Shown: piece after piece, positions 11,966 to 26,584 of the stretch | Layout of the letters: the number at the start of each line of letters is the position of its first letter | Numbering within the stretch: the first letter of the stretch is position 1 | DNA from: Salvelinus alpinus | Taxonomy: Eukaryota > Chordata > Actinopteri > Salmoniformes > Salmonidae | DNA length: 64,000 nt | NCBI RefSeq assembly: GCF_045679555.1 | Contig: NC_092087.1 | Location: 22,034,925-22,098,924, forward strand | Direction: 5' to 3' | Notes under the pieces: generated by a model | What the model saw: only the letters and a program-made list of their open reading frames with translations | Databases searched by the model: none | Told to the model about the DNA's origin: nothing | Translations under genes and position numbers: made by a program

Positions 11966-13084
11966 TGTATTCCTAAAGCGCTACGTGCCAAACAATATTC
12001 CTAAATGGATTCTTTACACTTTTTATATTTTTTAGAGCCCTTCTCTCTCAAGCCATGCAAAGTGTTTCCAAAGAAATGAACAAGATTTCTTGACCTCTTG
12101 CCGCATAGGTGAAATAATTCAGGCATGTTGCTGTGAAATCAATAGCTTTTAACATCACCATATTTCAAACCCATCTTCCAGGACCCTGGACCAATATCAG
12201 CTTGTCAGAGTGAATATCCTCTCTGCCGTCAACATGGTCTGGAGAGAAAAGGTTAGATGTTTCTGCTCCCTTTCAAAAAAGATGTGTAAATTATTAATGG
12301 CTTGTATTAAAGATGCTCGGGAGTAAAGTTTTCTTCCAGATGAAGAATTGCCATCCTACTGGGATAACTTGTATAATTGGGTAATACACCTTCAAAAAGA
12401 CACACAAAAGTGAATTGAATTTCCAATGTGTTATCACTATGCGTTCAACCATTCAAAAGCACTGCAAAGTTCAAATGGGAATACAATGTCAGATATTTCG
12501 TTTATTTATACAACAGATGAATACGTTATCACTGTGCTTCATCTAATAGCAAAACCAAATGGCTTGGATTGCAGTTGAGATTACATTAAAAGTAAATGGT
12601 GAAAGTGTTACATTTGCCCCTGCCACACACTCTACTTCTTCTAATCCTGTGTCTCCCTAACCTGCCGCCACTCCCCCAGTGCTCTCTCCCTCTCTCTCTG
12701 TGTGTGGGTGTATCTGATTGTGTGAGTGGAGACAGGTGTGCTGGAGTCAGAGCAGATCCCCACCAGCTGCAACCTGTTCCATAATCAAGACCTCTACAAA
12801 TACTCAGCAATGCCACTTCCATGCTGCCAGATCGTAGCCTATGCTCAGTCAGTCTGCATTTCAAGCTGGTTGTTCCTGCATGTTACCCTGTACCCTAGCC
12901 TGACGCTGCCGTTCGCTCTGACTCTGGTCCCTGTTGCCAGTACCTCGTCTCGTCAGTCCTGCTTCCCTGCCCTGGACCCCTGCTCTACTGCTTCCTTGGA
13001 TCCCGCTCCGAACCTGCTTACCCTGCCCCTACTCCCCAGTAACCTCAAAATGTGCCATGGAGGTGTTACTCATTTAAAGGTTGA
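11966..13084. other. Gene-free region with a pyrimidine-rich block
   Basis: No recognisable gene. 12590-13030 is C/T-rich with a short (CT)n/(GT)n run near 12690-12715. It contains overlapping ORFs on both strands (for example 12726-13103) that lack any domain and are best seen as compositional. It may be the UTR of an old retroelement. Confidence 0.4.
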
Positions 13085-13640
13085 ATGTTATATTAGTTTG
13101 TAAGATAGCTAGGCCCTTAACTTTAGGCTATTTACTGTATTACAAAAGTAATTTTGAATTGTGTTTGGTTGACAACGCAATCAAATATCAACATTTATAG
13201 ACATATCTATCTACTGCTTGGATAGTTCCATCTGAGCCACTGGCTCAATCCCATTTTAACTTTTTTTGTGGTTGAGTTTGAGATGTGAATGCAACAAATG
13301 ATTTGTTAACTTGTCGACAAGTTAATAGGTTATTTATTGTATTTAAAAAGAGATATTGAATTGTGTTTATCTATATCAACATTTGAAGGAGACGTATCTT
13401 CTGCTTGGATCGTTACACCTGTGCCACTGACTTAGTCTGGCTTTAATTCCAGTTAGTCTACAAATTAATAATTTGTTGGATTCACATCCTCATCGCAACC
13501 AAAAATCTTAAACTTAAAGAATAGGATTATATCAAAACAAACATTAAATGCATTTTAAATAAAGTTGGATTTTATTTACTCCTATTCTTTCATTTTGATT
13601 TTAGGTTGAGATGGATATGCGATTGCAACATATTAATTAT
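13085..13640. repeat. Imperfect tandem repeat, about 0.2-kb units
   Basis: Related units begin near 13110 and 13325, each passing through TTGAATTGTGTTT, then TATCAACATTT, CTACTGCTTGGAT or a variant, and GCCACTG. A partial third unit continues to about 13640. No protein is encoded. The units have diverged, so this is an old duplication or part of a dispersed repeat. Confidence 0.5.
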
Positions 13641-14300
13641 AAATTAGTTGACAAATGGGAATTGTCAGCCTCACAGGTGTGACTAATTGCCTGATTAGTG
13701 AACGAGGAATTTGATTGGACAATTGATGATTGAATATGCCACCTGGCATATATTTAAACCCTGTTTCTTTCTGTTTTCTAGGTGGCTGCCCACGGGATGT
13801 GATGTAGTCCAGAGCGGTGTGGCAGGTTCCTGTTTGCTAGGCCACGTTTGAGGTGATTGATTTTGAGGACAATGGAAGCTTATAGAAAATGATTGCCGTC
13901 ATCCTGGGGTGTACCGCTTTTTGTTTATTTTGTATTTTATGGTATGTTTTGTGTGTATTCATTTGCATGGTTTTTAGAGTAACAAGTTTTTAACAACATA
14001 TTGTGTATGTAAATCAAGAGAATAAAAACATGGGGAAACTTGATTGCATTTGCGAGAACCATGCCTTAAAAATAAATGTTGAAACTGGTAATTTGTTTCT
14101 CTACTTCACACTGCCTGCTCAACCCAGATCTTAAGAACCTGGTCACTTTTCCACCATGAGCCAGACTAAGGGCACTTCAATCCGTATAACAGAAATTTAG
14201 CTTCACAGTATGATTGAAATTTAATGGCAACGTTGCCGCATTAGCAGAGACTGCATTCATGGTAAACGCACCATATGTCGGCTCAATCAGAGATTACCAT
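13641..14300. other. Unassigned region, possible LTR-like fragment
   Basis: No ORF. A TATA-like motif (ATATATTTAAACCC) at about 13750 and AATAAA-type motifs near 14020 and 14070 would fit a retroelement LTR or a non-coding transcript, but no paired terminal repeat is visible. The stretch ends at the TTAA (14301-14304) used by the next element. Confidence 0.35.
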
Positions 14301-14304
14301 TTAA

Positions 14305-16230
14305 AACTTGTTTGGGATAGGGGGCAGCATTTTCACTTTTGGATGAATAGCGTGCCCAGAGTGAACTGCCTCCTACTCAGTCCCAGTTGCTAATATATGC
14401 ATATTATTATTAGTATTGAACAGAACACACTCTGAAGTGTCTAAAACTGTTTGAATGATGTCTGTGAGTATAACAGAACTCATATGGCAGGCAAAACCCT
14501 GAGAAAAAATCCAAACAGGAAGTGGGAAATCTGAGGTTGGTCGATTTTCAACTCATCGCCTTTCGAATACACAGTGGGATATGGATCAGTTTGCACTTCC
14601 TACTGCTTCCACTAGATGTCAACAGTCTGTAGAACCTTGTCTGATGCCTCTACTGTGAAGTGGGGCCGAAGGAGACAGGAATGAGTCAGGTCTATCATGA
14701 GCTGACCATGCTCTGACCATGCGCGTTCACATGAGAGGGAGCTCTGTTCCATCGCACATCTGAAGTCAATGGAATTCTCCGGTTGGAACGTTATTGAAGA
14801 TTTATGTTAAAAACATCCTAAAGATTGATTCAATACATCGTTTGACATGTTTCTACGGACTGTTACGAAACTTTTTGACATTTCGTCTGCTTTTAGAGAA
14901 CGTGCTTCCTGACTTTGGATTTGTTTACCAAACACGCTAACAAAAATAGCTATTTGGACATAAATGATGGACATTACCAAACAAAACAAACATTTCTTGT
15001 GGAAGTGGGAGTCCTGGGAGTGCATTCCGACGAAAATCAGCAAAGGTAAGTGAAGATTTATAATGCTATTTATGAGTTGTGTTGACTGCACAATTTGGCG
15101 GGTAACTGTATGGCTTCCTTTTGTGGCTGAATGCTGTTCTCAAATTATTGAATATTGTGATTTTGCCGTAAAGCTTTTTGAAATGTGACACAGCGGTTGC
15201 ATTAAGAACAAGTGTATCTTTAATTCTATGTAAAACATGTATCTTTCATCAAAGTTTATGATGAGTATTTATGTTATTTGACGTGGCTCTCTGCAATTTC
15301 TCCGGATATTTGGAGGCATTTCTGAACATGGCGCCAATATAAATGGAGGTTTTTGGATATAAATATGAACTTTATCGAACAAAACATATATGTATTGTGT
15401 AACATGAAGTCCTATGAGTGTCATCTGATGAAGATCATCAAAGGTTAGTGATTCATTTTATCTCTATTTCTGCTTTTTGTGACTCCTTGTCAGGACCCGG
15501 TGAGAGAAACAGTCACTAATAGTCGGCAGAACCCAGAAGATGAGGCAGACTCAGCAGTACTAGAGATGGTGGTTTAATAAAAGGACAAGATCTTCAGGCA
15601 AAGAATATAAATTCACCACGTCCAAAAATAAAGCCAAGAGGCACAAAATGGATATCCTCCAAAATACAAAGAAACTCCACAAAGTGGTAAAAACAGCAGG
15701 GAAAAACAAACCTCAAAAGACTACTCAAAAATACACAAGCACTAAACCAGAGAACCTCTGGAAAATCCAATAAGAGAAATATGTTCACAACAAGGCTGGG
15801 GCTGGGTGCTAACATACAAACACTGAGCAAAGAACTGAGGAACACACAGGGTTTAAATACTAACAAGGGAACGACACACAGGTGCAAACAATAATTAGAG
15901 CAAGGAAAAAACAAAAGGTACAAAAAAGGTGCAATGGGGACATCTAGTGACCAAAACCTGAACAGTCCTGGCCAAAACCTGACACTCCTGTCTTTGGCTG
16001 GAAAAATGGCTGTGTTTTTCTGTGATTTTTACGGTGACCTAACATAATCGTCTGTGGTGCTTTCGCTGTAAAGCCTTTTTGAAATCGGACACTGTGGTGG
16101 GATTAACAAGAAGTGTATCTTTAAAATGGTGTGAAATACTTGCATGCTTGAGGAATACTTTGGCGCCCTGCACTTTCACTGGCTGTTGTCATATCGATTC
16201 CGTTAACGGGATTACAGCCATAAGAAGGTT
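14305..16230 (-). mobile_element. TTAA-flanked element, reverse orientation, carrying a solo LTR
   Basis: Bordered by TTAA at 14301-14304 and 16231-16234. Read on the minus strand it starts AACCTTCTTATGGCTG and ends with the family tail, including the ATATGCATATTATTATTA and GACATCTAGTGGAAG-type blocks seen in copies A1-A3. A solo LTR is inserted at 15488-15984. Without it and its duplication the element is about 1.42 kb, a shorter variant of the 1.82-kb family. Non-coding. Confidence 0.75.
15488..15984. mobile_element. Solo LTR of a retrotransposon
   Basis: 497 bp, beginning TGTCAGG and ending CCTGACA (canonical TG...CA with 7-bp inverted ends), bordered by a perfect 5-bp duplication CTCCT at 15483-15487 and 15985-15989. 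There is no internal coding sequence, so this is the product of recombination between two LTRs. It is nested in the reverse TTAA element and is therefore younger than it. The ORF at 15594-15923 on the minus strand is a chance frame. Confidence 0.82.
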
Positions 16231-16417
16231 TTAACTAATGTTCCTGTCTAAAGGTCTTCTCAAGTTCAGGCCAATGTTGTCTATGTATGATTCATCCATG
16301 TGCATGTCCAGTAGCCTTCACAAGATCAAATATGGCCCAGACCAGTCTGTGTTGGTCCACCTTGCCTCATCCACATAGATTCTGCTTACTTTCTGTTTTT
16401 ACATGTCTAATGGTTAA

Positions 16418-17383
16418 CCTCTCTTGGGTAGGGGGCAGTATTTTCACGTCCAGATGAAAAGTGTGCCCAAAGTAAACTGCCTGTTACTCAGGCATAGACG
16501 CTAGGATATGCATAGAATTGGTAGTATTGGATAGAAAACACTCTGAAGTTTCTAGAACTGTTAAAATAATGTCTGTGAGTATGACACAACTGATATGGCA
16601 GGCAAAAACCCAAGGAGAATCCATCCAGAATAAACAAAAATTGAGGTGTCTGCCCATCCAAATACCTCCCAGATTGCAGTTTCCACTAGATGTCAACAGT
16701 CTTTATAAAGAGTTTCTGGCTCGTTTTTTGAAAAATGTGTAGTTTTTCTAGGTGGCTCCCATTTTGACTGTAGTATTGTGTCGCGCGTGAATGAGGGCGC
16801 GCATTTTGTTATTTATCTCCGGGATTGAACACACTACATTCCGTCTTAAATTTGATAGTTTATTTACATATTAGGGTACCTGAGGATTGATTAGAAACGT
16901 TGTTTGACTTGTTTGGACAAAGTTTACCGGTAACTTTTGGGATTCCTTTGTCTGCATGTTGAACGAGTGGAACGGGTGGATTACTGAATCAAGTGCGCCA
17001 ACTAAACTGACTTTTTTTGGAATATAAAGAAGTACTTTATCAAACAAAACGACCATTTGTTGTGTAGCTGGGACCCTTGGGATTGCAAACAGAGGAAGAT
17101 CTTCAAAGGTAAGTGATTTATTTTATCGCTATTTCTGATTTGTTTGATGCCTCTGCTGGTTTGAAAAATGTTTTTAATGCTGGTGCATGCGGGGCGCTGT
17201 CCTCAGATAATCACATATGCTTTTGCCGTAATGCCTTTTTGAAATCTGACAACGCGGTTGGATTAACAAGAAGTTAGCTTTTAAACGATGTAAGACACTT
17301 GTATTTTCATTCATGTTTAATATTACGATTTTTGTATTTTGAATTTCGCGCTCTGCAATTTCACCGGATGTTGCCCAAAGAGG
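16418..17383 (-). mobile_element. TTAA-flanked element, short copy C
   Basis: 966 bp between TTAA at 16414-16417 and 17384-17387. The ends form an imperfect TIR: left CCTCTCTTGGGTAG, right (inverted) CCTCTTTGGGCAAC. The body shares blocks with the other copies (GACATCTAGTGG complement, the AACAAGAAGT region). It abuts the retroviral integrase relic at 17388, into which it seems to have inserted. Non-coding. Confidence 0.75.
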
Positions 17384-17387
17384 TTAA

Positions 17388-17900
17388 CCCTTGTATCACC
17401 AGTTTGACTATTTTTTGCACAAATTCTGATCCATTATCTGAGCTGATTTCTGTAGGTATTCCAAACCTAGGTATTACTTCTCTGGTCAAAAATGTTATCA
17501 CTGTTCCTGTTCCCTGATCTGCTGATGGTATTGCTTCTATCCATCTGCTAAATCTGTCTATGATAACTAACATGTATCTTTTGCCACGTACTGGCTTTTT
17601 TTTATGGACTATCATTTACATTTAAGTCATTTAAATGTCATATTTAAATATCCACATAGTCCATTAAAATGTGTCGAAATGGTCCTTCTGGGACCGGTAT
17701 GTGACCTATAGGTGTAGTTATTCCTTTCCGTGTGTTATTTTGCGCACATACTTCACATCTCGTCAATACCTCATCTACTGTTGCCTGTACATATGGTGAC
17801 CAGTATCCTTGTTTTTTAATTTTCCTTATTATCTCCCCCCTAGCGCAATGGTCAAGACTATGCACATCATCAATAAGCAAACTCAACAAGGTAGTGGATG
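17388..17900 (-). pseudogene. Endogenous retrovirus pol relic (integrase fragment)
   Basis: Read on the minus strand, 17889-17644 and then 17615-17388 encode parts of a retroviral integrase: an HHCC zinc-binding region (the VHSLDH histidines and CEVC cysteines), then a catalytic-core start with Asp in LMDYVD and Asp in SSDNGSEF. A low-complexity insertion near 17616-17645 interrupts the frame, and the core is cut off at the TTAA element, so the last catalytic Glu is absent here. No gag, protease, reverse transcriptase or env is recognisable in this piece. It is an inactive fragment. The ERV class is not determined. Confidence 0.75.
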
Positions 17901-18171
17901 CTACTATGGCTCAATCATGTTGCAGCCAATTCCACTAGTCGCTCTCTTTCACGTCATTTCAGGTCACAACTTGCAGACTTGTTTACATGCTGCTGTGTGT
18001 TTTGTTGCTAACCTTACTTTGCTACCTGACAACTTTACGTTTTTTACTTTTAAATAACCGTTTATATTTTTAGTTTTTCCCTCGCTCGACTTTTTTTCAT
18101 TCAACTTTTTCACTCCAGACGCTTTATCTGGACGTGGTTCGTCAGGACCTCCACTAAGTTGTAACATTAAC

Positions 18172-19120
18172 ATGATGCCTTCTAATTGCAATCGCTGTAC
18201 TCATAATATACAGGAGAACGATCGCCTTACGGCGAGGATAGCTGTGCTGCAAGCCCAGCTTCAGACGCAATCATTAGGCAAGGGTAATTTCAGTGTAGGA
18301 AAGGATGAAACAGCGTCTGTGCCACCAGTAAGTACAGATAGTAGAATAAATCCCCTCGCACAGTCCCCGCAGCTGGACAACTTTCTCATGGCTTCTGGAG
18401 GGAAATGCTGTTGGAATGCTCAACCGGTGTCGCTCAACCGGCGTCGCTCATCCAGCCGACAGAAACTTTCAAACCAGTTCTCCTCATTAAGCGGCGAGGC
18501 GGAGTCAGAGGCCGAGCCTTCTCTGGTCTCTACTCCTCCTGTTACAATGGTCTGAGACGCCGAAGCCTCCCACCATTAGCTCTGACAAATTGAAAACCCT
18601 AGTCATTGGCGACTCCATTACCCGCAGTATTAGACTTTAAACGAATCATCCAGCGATCATACACTGTTTACCAGGGGGCAGGGCTACCGACGTTAAGGCT
18701 AATCTGAAGATGGTGCTGGCTAAAGCTAAAACTGGCGAGTGTAGAGATATAGGGATATTGTTATCCACGTCGGCACCAACAATGTTGGGATGAAACAGTC
18801 AGAGGTCACCAAGCGCAACATAGCTTCAGCGTGTAAATCAGCTAGAAAGATGTGTCGGCATCGAGTAATTGTCTCTGGACCCCTCCCAGATAGGGGGAGT
18901 GATGAGCTCTACAGCCTCACAACTCAATCGCTGGTTGAAAACTGTTTTCTGCCCCTCCCAAAAGATAGAATTTGTAGATAATTGGCCCTCTTTCCGGGAC
19001 TCACCCACAAACAGGACCAAGCCTGGCCTGTTGAGGAGTGACGGACTCCATCCTAGCTGGAGGGGCACTCTCATCTTATCTACGAACATAGACAGGGCTC
19101 TAACTCCCCTAGCTCCACAA
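18172..19120 (+). pseudogene. LINE ORF1 with coiled-coil and SGNH esterase-like region
   Basis: 18172-18555 encodes a short N-terminal part with a Cys pair and a leucine-rich segment (NDRLTARIAVLQAQLQT, likely coiled coil). After 18590, frames interrupted by stops and a shift give LVIGDSITRS, then GGRATDV, a GTNN-type block in another frame near 18770, and SDGLHPSWRG near 19040. These are the GDS, Gly, GTNN and DGxHPS blocks of SGNH/GDSL esterases, a domain known in ORF1 of CR1-like LINEs. At least one stop (after IRL) and one frameshift inactivate it. Confidence 0.65.
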
Positions 19121-19339
19121 TGAGATAGGGTGCAGGCCAGGCAGCAGTCTGTTAGCCAGCCTGCCAGCTTAGTGGAGTCTGCCACTAACACAGTCAGTGT
19201 AGTCAGCTCAGCTATCCCCATTGAGACTGTGTCTGTGCCTCGACCTAGGTTGGGCAAAACTAAACATGGCGGTGTTCGCCTTAGCAATCTCACTGAAATA
19301 AAGACCTCCTCCATTCCTGCCATTATTGAAAGAGATTGT

Positions 19340-21960
<2,621 letters not shown>

Positions 21961-22612
21961 TAGAGATACTCTGAATGATCGGCTATGAAAGCCAACTGAC
22001 ATTTACTCCTGAGGTGCTGACCTGTTGCACCCTCGACAACTACTGTGATTATCATTATTTGACCCTGCCGGTCATCTATGAACATTTGAACATCTTGGCC
22101 ATGTTCTGTTATAATCTCCACCCAGCACAGCCAGAAGAGGACTGGCCACCCCTCATAGCCTGGTTCCTCTCTAGGTTTCTTCCTAGGTTTTGGCCTTTCT
22201 AGGGAGTTTTTCCTAACCACCGTGCTTCTACACCTGCATTGCTTGATGTTTGGGGTTTTAGGCTGGGTTTCTGTAGAGCACTTTGAGATATCAGCTCATG
22301 TACGAAGGGCTATATAAATAAATTAGATTTGGACACAAAAAACGTAATTTAATCCTATTCACTTCTCAATTCATTTTACTGTTTTAAGCCGTTCCCACTT
22401 GTCCTTTTGTTGCACCCGGGAAGCGCTTCATGACAGCATCTGTGGTGGGAAAGCAACAAATAGAATATAAAGAGCTCATTGAACAGTTAGGAGTTGGGTT
22501 TATGGTCATAAATGTAAAAAAAAAAAATTTAATAGAAAAACTTCAGATTCAGTTTAATAAGAAATCCTTGACCATTAATGCCCTATGTGCAATGATTTGT
22601 AAATTCAATTAA

Positions 22613-22815
22613 GGGATAGTTCACTCTTTTTACAGCCAGTTCCTTACCCTGAAAGTAGTCTATGTGCCAGACACTGTAATGCATGGTTTAAACAGCCACT
22701 ATTAACTCGAGGGGATTTGGCCACAAATATTGAACTTTGTCTAATTGCCCCTATCACCTACATATTTTTTTTGTTAGACATCTGACTATAAGGTGTAAAA
22801 AAGTGAACTATCCCT
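22613..22815. mobile_element. Short MITE with TTAA flank
   Basis: The ends are inverted repeats: GGGATAGTTCACTCTTTTTA on the left and TTTTTTACACC-adjacent AGTGAACTATCCC on the right. TTAA lies at 22609-22612 and 22816-22819. About 0.2 kb, non-coding. Small elements with TIR GGGATAGTTCAC are common in teleosts. Confidence 0.7.
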
Positions 22816-22819
22816 TTAA

Positions 22820-23499
22820 CATCTTCAAGGTATTAAAATTGAACCCAACCCTGTTATGGGGTGTTCATTTTTAATGTGATACTGAGGGATTTGGAGATTG
22901 GACATTTTTCTACTTACCCAGAGTCAGATTAACTCACGAACACAATTTGTATATCTCTGTGTGTAATTTGGAGATTATTGAAGTTAGCAATAACCACAAA
23001 CTGTCAAATGCTCATTTCCAATCGATGAACAAAAACCTACTCACCAGTTATCGCAGCACTTTTTTAGGATCCAATCAGTCTTTCTCCCCATCTTCTCCCC
23101 TTTTAGCTTTTCCACCTTGAATTGTTAAAATGAAATAAGTTCAATGTGTCATAAATAATTATCCAAAATCCTAATAACACAGCCAGATATTAAAATGTTA
23201 GTTAGGTCTGAAAATAATGGCTTATCTGTACAACACGACAAATACATACTGTACCACAGCCATTGTTACATAGAATTAGAATGAATTAGAACAGATATTC
23301 CCATCTGAAACAGTGATTGGGTGAACAACAAGTAGCCTCTTTTCACAGGTGATGTATCTCCGACACAACGCCTCTTATCCTAGATATGTGCTTTCTGAGA
23401 TGGACCCCCAAAACATTCTTAGAACTACTGAGCATGAGAAAGCTCCTTCCTCACCCCAAAGGCAGAGCCCCTCCCAGCAATGATCTAAGGGCGTAGTTT
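22820..23499. other. Gene-free region
   Basis: A+T-rich sequence with no ORF, splice-linked exon or repeat ends that I recognise. Confidence 0.4.
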
Positions 23500-23640
23500 T
23501 TGCCTTGGCACTAAACAAGTGATTCAAATAACCAACTAATCATCAAGCTTTGATTATTTGAATCAGCTGCGTAGTGCTAGGACAAAAACCAAAATATGCA
23601 CCCATAGGGGGCCCCAGGACAGAGTTTGGGTAACCCTGAT
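23500..23640. repeat. Short dispersed repeat with internal palindrome
   Basis: It contains GTGATTCAAATAACCAAC, then an inverted match GATTATTTGAATCAGC, followed by CCAGGACAGAGTTTGGG. This resembles a common teleost MITE/SINE-like repeat ending in a phrase like TTTGGGTAACCCTG. No coding capacity; family not settled. Confidence 0.5.
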
Positions 23641-24824
23641 CTAAAGCACCCAAATGCGCTCTTGCCATTTCAGTGGAACTGTTAGCCTGGTTGCATGGCC
23701 GCCCTCCAGACGTTCTTTGGGACTGTAACGTTGGAGCCAGGGAAATTTCCATCTTCAAAATATGAATAATTAAGTCAGATGCTGTAAAAGACTGAAGTAC
23801 AGTAATAGAATATGAATAAAAAAATACATTCTCAGTATTTATGTTAACCTCAAGTACTAAGTTTCAATAAAAATGCCTTTAAATAGCTAAATGAACCATA
23901 AACCAGTACATACCTTGCATAACCGCACACCCAGTCATCTCTATGTCAAGATCTCTAACAGTTCACTCGATCAATTTACACATTTAAATATTACAATTTC
24001 AACATAAAAAGGTAAGTATCACTCAGATAATCATTTTGACTAACATTTTCTATAAATAATGTGCTTTTGTACACTATATACCTGTTTAATTAAGAGAACA
24101 AAGCAAAAAAAGAGAAATGGTAGTTGTCACAGGAGTCTTCGAGTGTTAAGTGGAGGGGAGATGCAAACCGCTGTGCTCCCTCGCCCCCTGCTGGTGGCAA
24201 CAGGCATAAACAATTCCCAATTGAAATCCTTGGAGGACTCATCCCAAAATAATAGTGGATTAAAATCATATTCAGACGTCATAGATTACAACAATATCTA
24301 AACAATGTTTTAGAAATACAATGTGATTCCATAACCTCATGGGCAGCCACAACTATAGTGTACGAAAATAAACATTCATACTTAGGTTTCTGTGCATTTT
24401 CAAAAGGTGTACATCACAAATTCTAATCCTACAATGGTCTATGACATCTCAATCTAATTTCAAAATGAGATGACAAGATCTACAGTAGATACGAAGATCT
24501 GACAAAGTAATCATAAGGTTGCCTAACACTAAATGAAATTAGAAAATAATTCATCCCTACATTGGAAATGTAAGTATTGCTTTAAAATATATGGCATGTA
24601 AAGAACACATTTCAAAGCAACAACATTTTTTAAATAAATCTGAGTACATTTTTCATGATGAAAATACATATCCATATTATTCTTTTTTGTATGTTGGATG
24701 TGAGATTTATATGTTATTAAATGATATGATCCTATATTTTTAAATGTTTGTCAGGTTTATATGGGTTTTAAATATACGATCATATATTAAAATATGTCAC
24801 AGTCTTTGATATGTAAGGCTATAT
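23641..24824. other. Gene-free region
   Basis: A+T-rich; I see no gene, terminal repeats or structured RNA. Short ORFs (24059-24301 plus, 23543-23758 minus) lack family features. Confidence 0.4.
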
Positions 24825-26581
24825 ACACTTCGGAAAGTATTCAGACCCCTTGACTTTTTACACATTTTGTTACGTTACAGCCTTTTTAAAACTGATTAAA
24901 TTGTTGTTGTTTTTTATCTTCGTCAATCTACACACAATACCCCAAAATGAAAAAGCAAAAACAGGTTTAGACATTTTTGCAACATTTTTAAATACAAAAA
25001 ACGGAAATGTCACATTTACATAAGTATTCAGACATTTTACTCAGTACTTTGTTGTAGCACCTTTGGCAGCGAACACAGCCTCGAGTCTTCTTGGGTATGA
25101 AGCTACAAGCTTGGCACACCTGTCAAGCGCCGTCAGGTTGGATGGGGAGCGTCGCTGGACAGCTATTTCCAGGTCTCTCCAGAGATGTTTGATCGGGTTC
25201 AAGTTCGGGGCTCTGGCTTGGCCACTCAAAGACATGCAAAGACTTGTCCCGAAGCCACTCCTGCATTGTCTTGGATGTGTGCTTGGGTCGATGTCCTGTT
25301 GGAAGGTGAACCTCCGCTCCAGTCTGAGGTCCTGAGTGCTCTGGAACAGGTTTTCATCAACGATCAATGATCTTCCCTGCCACTGAAAAACATCCCCACA
25401 GCATGATGCTGCCACCATCATGCTTCACCGTTGGGATGGTGCCAGGTTTCTTCCAGAGATAACGCTTGAGTTCAATCTTGGTTCCATCAGACCAGAGAGT
25501 CTTGTTTCTCATGGTCTGAGAGTCGTTTAGGTGCCTTTTGGCAATCTCCAAGTGGGTTGTCATGTGCCTTTTACTGAGGAGTGGCTTCTGTCTGGCCACT
25601 TTATCATAAAGGCCTGATTGGAGGAGTTCTGCAGAGATGGTTGTCCATCTGGAAGGTTCTCCCATCTCCACAGAGGAACTCTGTAGCTCTGTCAGAGTGA
25701 CCATCAGGTTCTTGGTCACCTCCCTGACCGAAGCCCTTCTCCCCGATTATTTGGCCGGGCGGCCAGCTCTAGGAAGTGTCTTGGTGGTTCCAAACTTCTT
25801 CCATTTAAAAATAATGGAGGTCACTGTGTTCTTGGGGACCTTCAATGCTGCAAAAATGTTTTGGTACACTTCCCTGACACAATCCTGTCTCGGAGCTCTA
25901 AATCAAATCAAATTTGATTTGTTACATGCGCCGAATACAACAGGTAGACCTTACAGTGAAATGCTTACTTACAAGCCCTAACCAATAATGCAGTTTAAAT
26001 TCCAAAAATGTAAATAATTAAAGAGCAGCAGTAAAATAAAAATAGCGAGGCTATATACAGGGGGTACTGGTACAGAGTCAATGTGCGGAGGCACCGGTTA
26101 GTCGAGGTAATGGAGATAATACGTACATGTAGGTAGAGTTATTAAAGTGTCTACAGACAATTCCTTCGACCTCATGGCTTGGTTTTTGCTCTGACATGCA
26201 CTGTCAACTGTGGGACCTTATATAGACAGCTGTGTGCCTTTCCAAATCATGTCCAATCAATTGAATTTACCACAGGTGGACTCCAATCAAATTGTAGAAA
26301 CATCTCAAGGATGATCAATGGAAACAGGATGCACCTGAGCTCAATTTCGAGTCTCATAGCAAAGGGTCTGAATACTTAAGTAAATAAGGTATTTCTGATT
26401 TTAATTTTTAATACATTTGTACACATTTATAAAAAACAGTTTTTGCTTTGTCATTATGGGGTATTGTGTGCATACCCAATAATGAGGAATTATAATTTTT
26501 TTAAGTATTTTTTAGAATAAGGCTGTAACGTAACAAAATTAGGAAAAAGTAGAAGGGTCTGAATAGTTTCCGAATGCACTG
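24825..26581 (-). mobile_element. Tc1-like transposon, decayed, with LINE-tail insertion
   Basis: Terminal inverted repeats with CTTCGGAAAGTATTCAGAC on the left and the complement (GTCTGAATAGTTTCCGAATG) on the right. The transposase reads on the minus strand (about 25740 to 25045) in at least three frames, with segments like [17 protein letters not shown] and [12 protein letters not shown]. It is inactive. A 3'-tail LINE fragment is inserted at 25901-26149 with a TCTA duplication. Confidence 0.82.
25901..26149 (-). mobile_element. LINE 3'-tail fragment inserted in the Tc1 element
   Basis: Flanked by TCTA at 25897-25900 and 26150-26153. On the minus strand it ends in the repeat-like TTTGATTTGATTT, the poly-(TTGATT)-type tail of salmonid LINEs. 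Only 3' UTR sequence is present; it is a 5'-truncated copy of a LINE and younger than the Tc1 element. Confidence 0.72.
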
Positions 26582-26584
26582 TCT

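Noticed and set aside
12586-13103. Overlapping ORFs at 12.6-13.1 kb as genes
   Set aside because: Low-complexity C/T-rich composition, no domains, no splice partners.
15594-15923. 109-aa Phe/Leu/Ser-rich membrane-like ORF
   Set aside because: Lies wholly inside a solo LTR and reflects its A-rich strand.
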